Positions 10,849-18,832 of a DNA stretch of 64,000 nucleotides are shown piece by piece; position 1 is the stretch's first letter; the number at the start of each line of letters is the position of its first letter. This DNA is from Ryuthela nishihirai (lineage: Eukaryota > Arthropoda > Arachnida > Araneae > Heptathelidae): contig JAWZYU010000034.1 of NCBI GenBank assembly GCA_038380435.1, forward strand, positions 41,106,901-41,170,900, in the 5' to 3' direction. Position numbers and translations under genes: made by a program. Below the pieces are notes generated by a model. It did no database searches, was not told where the DNA came from, and worked only from the letters and a program-made list of their open reading frames with translations.

Positions 10849-11084
10849 CGGCTCTCGTGGTGGAAACTCTTAATTGGGCCCGACTCTCAGAGCCCTGTCC
10901 AACATGACCGGGCCAAGTCAGTCAGCAGGGCCCTCAACTTCTGAGATAGATGTCTTAGCCTGTCCAACCACGGCCCAAACCGGTCAGCAGAGCCAACGAC
11001 TTCGATGGGCTCTCAAGCCCCCCCCCCCCCCCCCCCCCCCCCCGCCACACACACACACAACGACAAGGTAGTTCCCTCTTTGTG
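10849..11084. other. Unassigned insert with C26 and CA microsatellites
   Basis: Between the SINE tail and resumed minisatellite B lies G+C-rich sequence with repeated 'ggtcagcag' and 'agtcagcagg' motifs, then C26 (11018-11043) and a short (CA)n. It may be part of another element that entered with or beside the SINE. I do not recognise it. Confidence 0.5.
11018..11043 (+). repeat. Poly-C tract (26 bp)
   Basis: An uninterrupted run of 26 C followed by 'gcc' and (CA)n. Length is likely polymorphic and error-prone in sequencing. Confidence 0.9.
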
Positions 11085-11135
11085 TTAAAACTGTTACAGA
11101 AGAAACACCATTGAATAATTTTTAGAGAAAGAAAA
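11085..11135. repeat. Minisatellite B, distal fragment
   Basis: 'ctgttacagaagaaacacca' and 'gagaaagaaaatcactg' match degenerate B units. This is the far edge of the array split by the 10469-11084 insertion. Confidence 0.65.
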
Positions 11136-11318
11136 TCACTGTAAATTAAAAAAAATGTATTGAAAAGCTAGTGCAAACGAAAGTGTCAAGAGTTCCGATT
11201 ATTAGAAAACATATTCTAGAGATATTAATTAGGATTCTGGTACGTACAGAGAATAATCAAACATCTCATTGGATAATATTTTCGAATTTCAAGGTAAATC
11301 TTTCTTTACTATTTTCAC
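11136..11318. other. Unique sequence
   Basis: Short A+T-rich stretch with no repeat or gene recognised. Confidence 0.4.
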
Positions 11319-11327
11319 TACGAAAGA

Positions 11328-11844
11328 GTTGGGTTGGGTTGTTTTATCTCTTTGCGGCACTTTTTTGCACACCATGGGCTAAATGGCCAGGTCACATGGA
11401 CCCCGAAGGCTCAGAGAAGGTTGGTGGAGGGAACCCACTGGAACAGCTGTTGGGAGACAGATGGAGACAGATGATTGCCTCCCGTCAAGGCCATCCAGCG
11501 TGTTCTTTAACGTTGGTTTGTTTTTCCTCTGAGCGGCACTTTTTTGCACACCATGGGCTAAATGGCCGGGTCACATGGACCCCGAAGGCTCAGAGAAGGT
11601 TGGGGGAGGGGACCAACTGGAACAGCTGTTGGGAGACAGATGGTAGCCTGCCGTCAAGGCCATCCAGCGTGTTCTTTAACGTGCACAGGGTATGGCTCTC
11701 CCGCACACGTGGCCACGGCTTAACGTCCCATCCGACGGACGGCGGCCTTTCCAAGCCCATCGGTGTCCCCTACTGACCGTGGGCAGGGCGAGGAATTTTG
11801 CGGAGATAAATCTCAACGCTGACTCAGCTGGGACTCGAACCTGG
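11328..11844 (-). mobile_element. SINE with duplicated tail module and truncated head
   Basis: Two tail modules (from about 11339 and 11517) joined at 'ttctttaacgttgg' precede the body. The copy stops at 'gactcgaacctgg', so the A box is missing (5' truncation). A partly decayed target-site duplication is visible: 'tacgaaaga' at 11319-11327 and again at 11850-11858. The first tail module also carries a small internal repeat 'agacagatgg'. Confidence 0.88.
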
Positions 11845-11975
11845 AACATTACGAAAGATTAAGAGTTGTAAAAATCTCTCACCCTTAGTAGAAGATTGAT
11901 ATATATATATCGAAAAAAGACATAATACGTCATCTGTTCAATGTTCTGATGAACTCTCCTCAGTCACGTTTTCAG

Positions 11976-12067
11976 AAAGAATGGATGACCAACAACTCAC
12001 GGAGTTTGCCGGACTCTGCAACGACACCGTGAAAAACGATCTACTGCTCCTTGATGATAGGTGGTAA
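11976..12067 (+). CDS. Candidate terminal coding exon, phase-compatible with 3697-3872
   Basis: An acceptor-like 'ctctcctcagtcacgttttcag' region ends at 11975 (last bases 'cacgttttcag'), with 'tctgatgaac' upstream as a possible branch site. Two bases complete a codon, exactly what the 3697-3872 exon needs (it leaves one base, giving Lys AAA). Then 29 codons follow to TAA at 12065-12067. The peptide starts 'RMDDQQLTEFAGLCNDTV' and is acidic and Leu-rich near its end. It also has its own ATG at 11981. After the stop, another frame is open ('GGNFDRNLFGGNKK...') to about 12170. So a frameshifted pseudogene, or a weak donor at 12060 ('ag' then 'gtggta'), are alternatives. No family is recognised. 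Confidence 0.3.
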
Positions 12068-12905
12068 CTTCGACCGAAACCTATTCGGAGGAAACAAAAA
12101 GCTTTCTTTTTCTGTTTCTGACAACCACTTGATCAAGCTAACGTGTTGTACGACTCTTCCAGCAGTCTAGTTGTCAACGGTGATGGTGTCTTCTCTGTAA
12201 GAGTCGTAATAATCTTCTCTCTAAAGCAACATTGGAAAAGGGAGGGATACCCATTATCTTATATTGCTTGGGATAGGTCCTGGATAGGCTTCTATTGGAG
12301 TGAGAAGTAGCACAAAGATGGGGAATGACTGTTTTGCGTGTTTCTATGAAATTTTCTTTCAGAAACTACCGCTTAAAATGTTCGCCCGGTCAAGAAGAAG
12401 TTCGCGAAACGAGTATTGGAAACAAATTTCATTCTAGCTACCAGAATATTTATATTTTCCGATAAAAGGGGATAAAATTGGCTCTGAAGAGAGTAGCATT
12501 AATGTCCATGTGATGTGATAGTTGCTGGAGAACTAATGGTATTTGATTTATTTATGTAAACACCGTAAATTTTCAGTGTTTTGCCTCAACAAGCAAAACT
12601 TCTTGTACTGTTGAGTAAAACTCGATGGTAGCTTATAAAAGAAGCAACATTTTAAAATGTAGCGCTAAATACAATAAAAATTTAATCAATTATTGACGGG
12701 GTGTTGTTTGTAAGAGTTAGTTTTTTTTTGTTATTATAGTTTTATGGAAGGAAAGGTTTTATTAAAATTGAGAATGCTTTCTCTGGTTTACGTCGCTCAA
12801 AATCTGCTTCACTAGAAAACACAATGTATAGATTATAGGGAGAGAAATTAACTGGATAGGAAATTACAGAGGAAGGAAACACACTGAACAGGATAGAGTA
12901 GATTG
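12068..12905. other. Unique sequence, possible 3' UTR in its first part
   Basis: No repeat family is seen. If the 11976 exon is terminal, an AATAAA at 12673-12678 is the first plausible polyadenylation signal, about 600 bp after the stop. Confidence 0.35.
12673..12678 (+). promoter_or_regulatory. Possible polyadenylation signal AATAAA
   Basis: Canonical hexamer in 'aaatacaataaaaattt', downstream of the candidate terminal exon. The hexamer is common by chance in A+T-rich DNA, so this depends wholly on the exon call. Confidence 0.18.
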
Positions 12906-12908
12906 ATT

Positions 12909-13694
12909 AGGTTGTTTTACCTCTGAGAGGAACTTATTATGCACAAAATAGGCTAAATATCCAGGTCGTAAAGATCCCGAGAATGTTGGGATAAGGGGAC
13001 CCACTGGACATTGATTGATAGCTGTTGGGAGACAAATGGTAGCTTCTCGTCAAGGCCATCCAGCGTGTTCTTTAACGTTGGGTTGTTTACCTCTGAACGA
13101 CACTTTTTGGCACACCATGGGCTAAATTGCCAGGTCACAAGGATCCCGAAGGCTCAGAGAAGGTGTGGGGAGGTGACCCACTGGAACAGCTGTTGGGAGA
13201 CAGATGGTAGCTTCCCGTCAAGGCCATCCAGTGTGTCCTTTAACGTTGGGTTGTTTTACCTCTGAGCGACACTTTTTGGCATACCCTGGGCTAAATGGCC
13301 AGATCACAAGGACCCCGAAGACTCAGAGAAGGTTGGGGGAGGGTACCCACTGGAACAGCTGTTGGGAGACAGATGGTAACTTCCCGTCTAGGCCATCCAG
13401 CGTGTTCTTTAACGTTGGGTTGTTTACCTCTGAGCGACACTTTTTGGCACACCATGGGCTAAATGGCCAGGTCACAAGGATCCCGAAGGCTCAGAGAAGG
13501 TGTGGGGAGGGGACCCACTGGAACAGCTGTTGGGAGACAGATGGTAGCCTTCCGTCACGAGCATCCAGCGTGTTCTTTAACGTGCACAGGGTATAGCTCT
13601 CCAGCACACGGGTCCACGGCTTAACGTCCCATCCAACGGACGGCGGCCTTTCGAAGCCCATTTGTGTCCCCTACTGACCGTTGGCAGGGCGTGG
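12909..13694 (-). mobile_element. SINE with four tail modules, head missing
   Basis: Tail modules begin at about 12910 (diverged), 13082, 13250 and 13420. The last three share 'cgacactttttggca', which marks a subfamily amplified locally. They join at 'tttaacgttgggttgtt'. The body follows ('cggcttaacgtcccatcc') and stops at 'tggcagggcgtgg', so the tRNA head is absent. Confidence 0.88.
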
Positions 13695-14585
13695 ACACAT
13701 AACATAGGATTGTTCCTTAATTTTGAAAACCAGTGTATGTGTACTTAAATAATATCTTAATCCCATATTATTGTTTCAGATTTACTTATTATTATCCTTA
13801 CTTATTTGATGTCAAGTTTATTCTTATCTTCATATATAACAATTTTATTAAGGGTTTTCTAAACATTTTCGAAGACAAAAACGGTTCTGTGAGCAAATTA
13901 AATTGGTGAACAATGCACAGGACGGTTTGTGTGTCATTTAATTCATATTGTATCTCTTTATTTCGTGTAGAAAAAAAATACACACACTTAATTTAAAACT
14001 TGTCTTATTTCAACAACAACAAGAAATGGAACCTAGATTTAATAAAACACTGCAGCAGCAGCTGTATATTATTGACTTTAAAGAGATCAAATTCCACATC
14101 CAATTATAAACAAAAAGATGGAAAACTATTCTGAAGATCTGACACCTCTCTTAGTTTTTTTTAAAACTTCCTCTCTCATTCCTTTTTAAATTCTCTTATC
14201 TCTCCGTTTTCGATTCGGATAAGACCAGAAAGAAAAAAAAAGCCAAAGAAAGAGAAATAGAATTTTCTTTCTTTCACGGGATTCCATTTCTTTCAATAGA
14301 TTTAAGTCCGGATCCAATTAAAATGGAATTAGTGCCATAATTCTGCCTTTTTTTTTTCTTCTTTCTGTTTCTCTTTCTGTAATGGGAGATAGAGAAAAAG
14401 CAATCACAGATGAAATAAGATCTTTCTCGATCTTACTCCGATTTTCTTCTTTTAACGCTCTATGTCGGTTCCTCGGTAAAGCCAACTCGCTGTTTTTTGC
14501 TTTTCTTGGTATATTCCTGTTTATTGCTTCTGATAGATATTTCGTTTGTACCGAAGTTTACAGTCTGAGAGGACGATGGGGGAGG
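13695..14585. other. Unique A/T-rich sequence
   Basis: Pyrimidine- and A-runs are common (14150-14370). A 74-codon frame at 14382 runs into the next SINE and looks like chance. No gene or repeat recognised. Confidence 0.45.
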
Positions 14586-15132
14586 GGATGGTTCAGTCGG
14601 TAGCGCGCCAGGCTCGTAATCTGTAGTTCCCAGGTTCGAGTCCCAGCTGGGTCAGCGTTGAGATTTATCTCCGCAAAATTCCCCGCCCTGTCCACGGTCA
14701 GTAGGGGACACCGATGGGCTTGGAAAGGCCGCCTCCGTCGGATGGGACGTTAAGCCGTGGCCCCGTGTGCGCGACATCCATACCCTGTGCAAGTTAATGA
14801 ACACGCTGGATGGCCTTGACGGGAGGCTACCATCTGTCTCCCAACAGCTGCTCCAGTGGGCCCCCTCTCCCAACCTTCTCTGAGCCTTCGGGGTCCACGT
14901 GACCTGGTCATTTAGCCCATGGTGTGCAAAAAAGTGCCGCTCAGAGGTAAAACAACCCAAGGTTAAATAACACGCTGGATGGTCTTGACGGGAGGCTACC
15001 ATCTGTCTCCCAACAGCTGTTCCAGTGGGTCCCCTCTCCCAACCTTCTCTGAGCCTTCGGAGTCCATGTGACCTGGCCATTTAGCCCATGGTGTGCAAAA
15101 AAGTGCCGCTCAGAGGTAAAACAACCCAACCC
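14586..15132 (+). mobile_element. SINE with duplicated tail module
   Basis: Head ('ggttcagtcggtagcgcgcc', B box 'ggttcgagtccc'), body, then a first tail ending 'taaaacaaccc' at about 14958. It runs directly into a second tail module beginning 'aaggttaaataacacgctgg' and ending at 15132. The junction is of the same type as in the other multimeric copies. No convincing target-site duplication was found. Confidence 0.9.
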
Positions 15133-15400
15133 TCGATGAGTGTGATGATATTTACCTTTCTCGCAGTGTCCTCTTTTGTGTTTATGAATAGTAAGATCAA
15201 GACAAAGAGTGCTTCTTTCAGCTCCATTTTCATATCTATTCCCTATTTTCAGGAAGGAGTGAATTCAAAAATGAGTTTAGTACATTAATTACCGTTTATG
15301 CTTTTTCTGCTGTTTAAGATACATTTTGTTTCGCAGAAAAATGGCTTCAAAGATGGCTTTGAACGAAGAAAAATCATAAGTGTAGTTGGCTATTGGCTGG
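15133..15400. other. Unique sequence
   Basis: No repeat or convincing exon. Short frames are present but lack splice signals on both sides. Confidence 0.4.
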
Positions 15401-15490
15401 TTTACCTCTGAGCGGCACTTTTTGCACACAATGTGCTAAATGGCCAGGTCACAAGGACCCCGAATGCTCAGAGAAGGTTGGAAGAATGGG
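15401..15490 (-). mobile_element. Older SINE copy, tail part, split by a nested SINE
   Basis: 'tttacctctgagcggcac' through 'gaaggttggaagaatggg' is a diverged tail. Its continuation ('actcactggacagttattag') is at 16178. The two pieces rejoin precisely once the nested element and one 12-bp duplication are removed. Confidence 0.88.
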
Positions 15491-16165
15491 TTGGGTTGTT
15501 TGCGTTGTTTTACCTCTGAGCGGCACTTTTTTGCACACCATGGGCTAAATGGCCAGGTCACATGGACCCCGAAGGCTCAGAGAAGGTTGGGGGAGAGGAC
15601 CCACTGGAACAGCTGTTGGGTTGTTTTACCTCTGAGCGGCACTTTTTTGCACACCATGGGCTAAATGGCCAGGTCACATGGACCTCGAAGGCTCAGAGAA
15701 GGTTGGGGGAGGGGACCCACTGGAACAGCTGTTGGGAGACAGATGGTAGCCTCCCGTCAAGGCCATCCAGCGTGTTCTTTAACGTTGGGTTGTTTTACCT
15801 CTGAGGGGCACTTTTTTGCACACCATGGGCTAAATGGCCAGGTCACATGGACCCCGAAGGCTCAGAGAAGGTTGGGGAGGGACCCACTGGAACAGCTGTT
15901 GGAAGACAGATGGTAGCCTCCTGTCAAGGCCATCCAGCGTGTTCTTTAACGTGCACAGGGTATGGCTCTCCCACACAGGGGACCACGGCTTAACGTCCCA
16001 TCCGACGGGCGGCGGCCTTTCCAAGCCCATCGGTGTCTCCTACTGACCGTGGGCAGGGCGGGGAATTTTGCGGAGATAAATCTCAGCGCTGACCCAGCTG
16101 GGACTCGAACCTGGCAACTACAGATTATCAGCCTGGCGCGCTACCGACTGAGCCACCCCCGCCCC
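15491..16165 (-). mobile_element. Multimeric SINE flanked by 12-bp duplications, nested in an older SINE
   Basis: The target-site duplication 'tggaagaatggg' is at 15479-15490 and 16166-16177, exactly 12 bp. Inside are three tail modules (from about 15508, 15615 and 15791), then body and complete head ('gcgcgctaccgactgagcca'). The first module is short and joins the second at 'cagctgttgggttgtttt', a different junction. The second and third join at the usual 'ttctttaacgttggg'. The whole multimer therefore sits inside one insertion footprint. Confidence 0.93.
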
Positions 16166-16177
16166 TGGAAGAATGGG

Positions 16178-16431
16178 ACTCACTGGACAGTTATTAGGAA
16201 ATAGATGGAAGCCACCCGTCAAGGCCGTAGAGCGTGTTCCTTAACGAGCACAGGATATAGCTCACCTGAACACGGTGCGACGGCTTAACGTCCCATCCGA
16301 CGAAAGGCGACCTATGCAAGCCCATTGGTGTCCCCTTTCTCATGGGGAGCAGGGAGTGAGTTTAGCGGAAAGAAATGACAGCACAGTAGGCACTCTAACC
16401 TGGGAACTGCAGATTACGAGCCTGACATGAT
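16178..16431 (-). mobile_element. Older SINE copy, body and head part
   Basis: Continuation of the copy split at 15490. It has 'ccacccgtcaaggccg', 'cggcttaacgtcccatcc' and a decayed head ('gattacgagcctgacatga'). Confidence 0.82.
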
Positions 16432-16522
16432 TCTGAATGAGATAAATCCCCTTTCTGGAGTAAATCGTTGTTGTGAATGTTATCTCCTTGATTATTACAC
16501 ATTCACACCTCAATTTGAAAGG

Positions 16523-16602
16523 GCGGGGGTGGCTCAGTCAGTAGCGCGCCAGACTCATAATCTGCAGTTCCCAAGTTCGAGTCCCAGCTGGGTCAGCGTT
16601 GA
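16523..16602 (+). mobile_element. SINE head fragment abutting a LINE
   Basis: Only the tRNA-like head is present: 'ggctcagtcagtagcgcgcc', 'agactcataatctgcag', B-box-like 'aagttcgagtccc', then 'gctgggtcagcgttgag'. The anticodon loop here reads CTCATAA (CAT, Met), unlike CTCGTAA in the other copies. SINE sequence stops at 'gcgttgag' and the LINE begins within a few bases. Confidence 0.85.
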
Positions 16603-16614
16603 GTTCTCTTTAAT

Positions 16615-17414
16615 TTGGTTATTGATTATGTTATGCGAAATTCACTTCGAGGGAAAGATTTTGGCCTTAAATGGGCTGGAGATACGAAAATTTCTGATTT
16701 AGATTATGCTGATGATTTAGCCCTTTTGGCGAATGATGTTGATGAGATGAACTCTTTCATTCGAGCTGTTGATGAGACTGGTAGTAGAGTAGGTTTGGTT
16801 ATAAACAGAGAGAAAACTAAAGTGATGAAAATTGGTCAGGCAGGCTGTGATTCAGTTAATCTGAATGGTTGCAATCTTGAACAGGTGTCACAGTTTAATT
16901 ATCTTGGGAGCTATGTAACTGATACTGGTGATGTGCGGCATGAGATTGACAGACGAGTAGAGATTGCTGCCGGGACTTGTAAGAATCTATGGAGAGTGTG
17001 GAGAAATAGGCGTATACACCTAAAGACTAAAATTAGACTGTATAATAGTTTGGTTCTTTCTAGGGTTAGTTATGGTAGTGAAACTTGGACATTTTGTACA
17101 CAAGATAACAGGAAACTTGGACACTTTGTACACAAGATAACAGGAAACCAGATGCTTTTGATTCCAGATGCTTACGTAGTATCTTGGGCTTTAGGTGGTT
17201 TAACTTTGTAACTAATGATGAGGTTAGGCAAAGGAGTTTGCAACCTCTTTTAAGCAGCATATTGTGCAGAGAGAGACTCCGTTGGTTTGGCCATGTTGCC
17301 CGTATGAATAATAGATTGGCGAATAGGGTTATGAACAGTGTGCCTAAAGGCCTCAGAAAGAAGGGGAGACCTAGGATGCAGTGGGCAGACAATGTCAAAC
17401 AGGACCTTGTTTGA
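16615..17414 (+). pseudogene. Reverse transcriptase C-terminal half, frameshifted
   Basis: Non-LTR retrotransposon ORF2-type protein fragment. The first part contains the catalytic 'DLDYADDLALL' motif (about 16696-16728), then 'INREKTKVMKIG', 'FNYLGSYV' and 'KIRLYNSLVLSRVSYGSETW', which are thumb-region landmarks of many LINEs. A 32-bp tandem duplication (17080-17111 and 17112-17143) and a frame change follow. The second frame continues with 'DAFDSRCLRSILGFRWFNF', 'RLRWFGHVARM' and 'KKGRPRMQW' up to 17414. The split frame and missing N-terminus make it dead. It cannot supply enzyme, but its relatives are candidates for the machinery that moves the SINEs. Confidence 0.88.
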
Positions 17415-17515
17415 ATTGGTGTTCAGTGGCTGGATGCAGCAGATGTAGCTCAGGACAGATATGCTTGGACAGAACTGCATTGTGTGGTTGGACCTCCGTA
17501 GCCCATGGCTGCTTC

Positions 17516-17517
<2 letters not shown>

Positions 17518-17592
<75 letters not shown>
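17518..17592 (+). repeat. (GAT)n microsatellite, about 25 repeats
   Basis: Uninterrupted trinucleotide run at the LINE 3' end. It is the probable retrotransposon tail, later expanded by slippage. Confidence 0.95.
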
Positions 17593-17594
17593 AG

Positions 17595-17785
17595 GCGAAA
17601 CAACTGAACCTTCTCTGAGCCTTCGGGGTCCTTGTGACCTGGCCATTAGCCCATTGTGTGCTAAAAATTACCGCTTAGAGGCGAAACAACTGAACCTTCT
17701 CTGAGCCTTCGGGGTCCTTGTGACCTGGCCATTTAGCCCATTTTGTGCAAAACAAAGTGCCGCTCAGAGGTAAACGAAAACCAAA
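17595..17785 (+). mobile_element. Two tandem short SINE tail modules
   Basis: 'aggcgaaacaactgaacctt' occurs at 17594 and 17679, giving an ~85-bp unit made of 'ctctgagccttcggggtcc', 'gacctggccattagccca' and the terminal 'gaggcgaaacaac'. This is shorter than the 169-bp module elsewhere, so it is a separate duplication event with another break point. Confidence 0.85.
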
Positions 17786-18559
17786 CCTATCCATATTTAC
17801 GTGCAGGTGAATTTTTGAAAATAGAAATTAGAAAAAATTTCAGCAATTTTTATTTTCATTGCAAAAGCATATTAAATGATCAAAGTATATAAATTTTCTA
17901 CCACAGCAGTGTTTTTTTTATAGGCAGAGATAATGTGAATCCTTTTTTTTCCCCTTCATCAGTCCTCAATAGAGATTCTCGACGGTGTGAAGATTAGAAA
18001 ACACGATAAGGGCAAAATTAGTGGCAAACATATTAATAACTGATAAATCATGCGAAGTGTTCAAGAATCTAATTAAAAAAGAGAAAAATGTTTTCCAAAC
18101 AGGACCAAGATGGTGATTTACTACAGCAATTATCTGCTGGTTTTTAATAATGAAGCCCGATCGTACGTACGTACGTATGTGGTCCACGGAGTCAAAAATG
18201 TAGAACTTTCACATTGGGGGAGGGTTGTTGGAGGGGGGGGGGGAGTGGAATGGATCGGATGAGTAAGGGAAGATAATGGGGAAATAAAACCGATGGAGAA
18301 AGATGCTCAATTTAATATACTTAGGAAATATCGCGGTAATTTGCAAAGATTTCATTTTGTTCTATTACGAGAGAGATTTCTAAAACCGATGACTGGAAAA
18401 AAATTATGAAGGGATGATGAAAATTGGGTTGATTTACTTGCGAGAGTGATTTTTCTTTTTTTGCTTAACGGGCTAAATGCCAGGTCACACAAGCACACTG
18501 AAAATCAGATCAAATTTCGAGAAGATTGATTTGAGGACATCTATTTCATTTTTATTTCC
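17786..18559. other. Unique sequence with a G-run and a SINE-tail scrap
   Basis: 'gtacgtacgtacgt' near 18160 and a G-run at 18231-18243 are low complexity. 'gggctaaatgccaggtcaca' at 18469-18488 is a remnant of a SINE tail (minus orientation). No gene seen. Confidence 0.5.
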
Positions 18560-18832
18560 TTTCATTCTTTTGTTTTTTTTCGGCGTTGCTTTCATACTTT
18601 TGTTTTTCTTTTGTCTTATTCTTCCTTGTCCTGACTATCTCTACTGTCTGTCTGCAACTCTTTTCTTCTACTCTTTTATCTTTTCTTATTCTTTCTGAGT
18701 GATTTCTTTACCAGTTTGTACTTTGCTGCTTATTTGCACTTTTCTTTGTCCAGTCTATCAGTGTTTTATTTTCTGTTTTCTATTTAAGGTTTGTATTTTT
18801 TTCTTCATCAGATCTTTTCATCAGCAAGTTGT
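18560..18832. repeat. Pyrimidine-rich degenerate flank of the 49-bp satellite (left)
   Basis: T/C-rich sequence with loosely recurring 'ctgtctg', 'cttttcttct' and 'tttatcttttc' motifs. The right flank (49421-50296) has the same texture and shares 'ctgtctg' plus 'acttttc'. This suggests an older decayed array into which the young satellite expanded. Confidence 0.5.

Larger units (their letters stand above)
16603..17592 (+). mobile_element. 5'-truncated non-LTR retrotransposon (LINE) fragment ending in (GAT)n
   Basis: The fragment starts inside the reverse-transcriptase domain, keeps the C-terminal region and ends in a (GAT)25-type tail at 17518-17592. A short simple-repeat 3' end is known for RTE-type and related LINE clades, so an RTE-like assignment is likely but not certain. 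No EN domain is present. No target-site duplication was found around it. Confidence 0.85.

Noticed and set aside
10466..11776. Long frames in SINE copies (for example 11171-11776)
   Set aside because: The peptides are translations of the SINE body and tail, repeated at every copy in different frames.
14382..14603. 74-codon plus-strand frame with a hydrophobic core
   Set aside because: It ends inside a SINE head and has no supporting splice or start signals.
17381..17704. Frames with long Met or Ile runs
   Set aside because: These are the (GAT)n microsatellite read in two directions.
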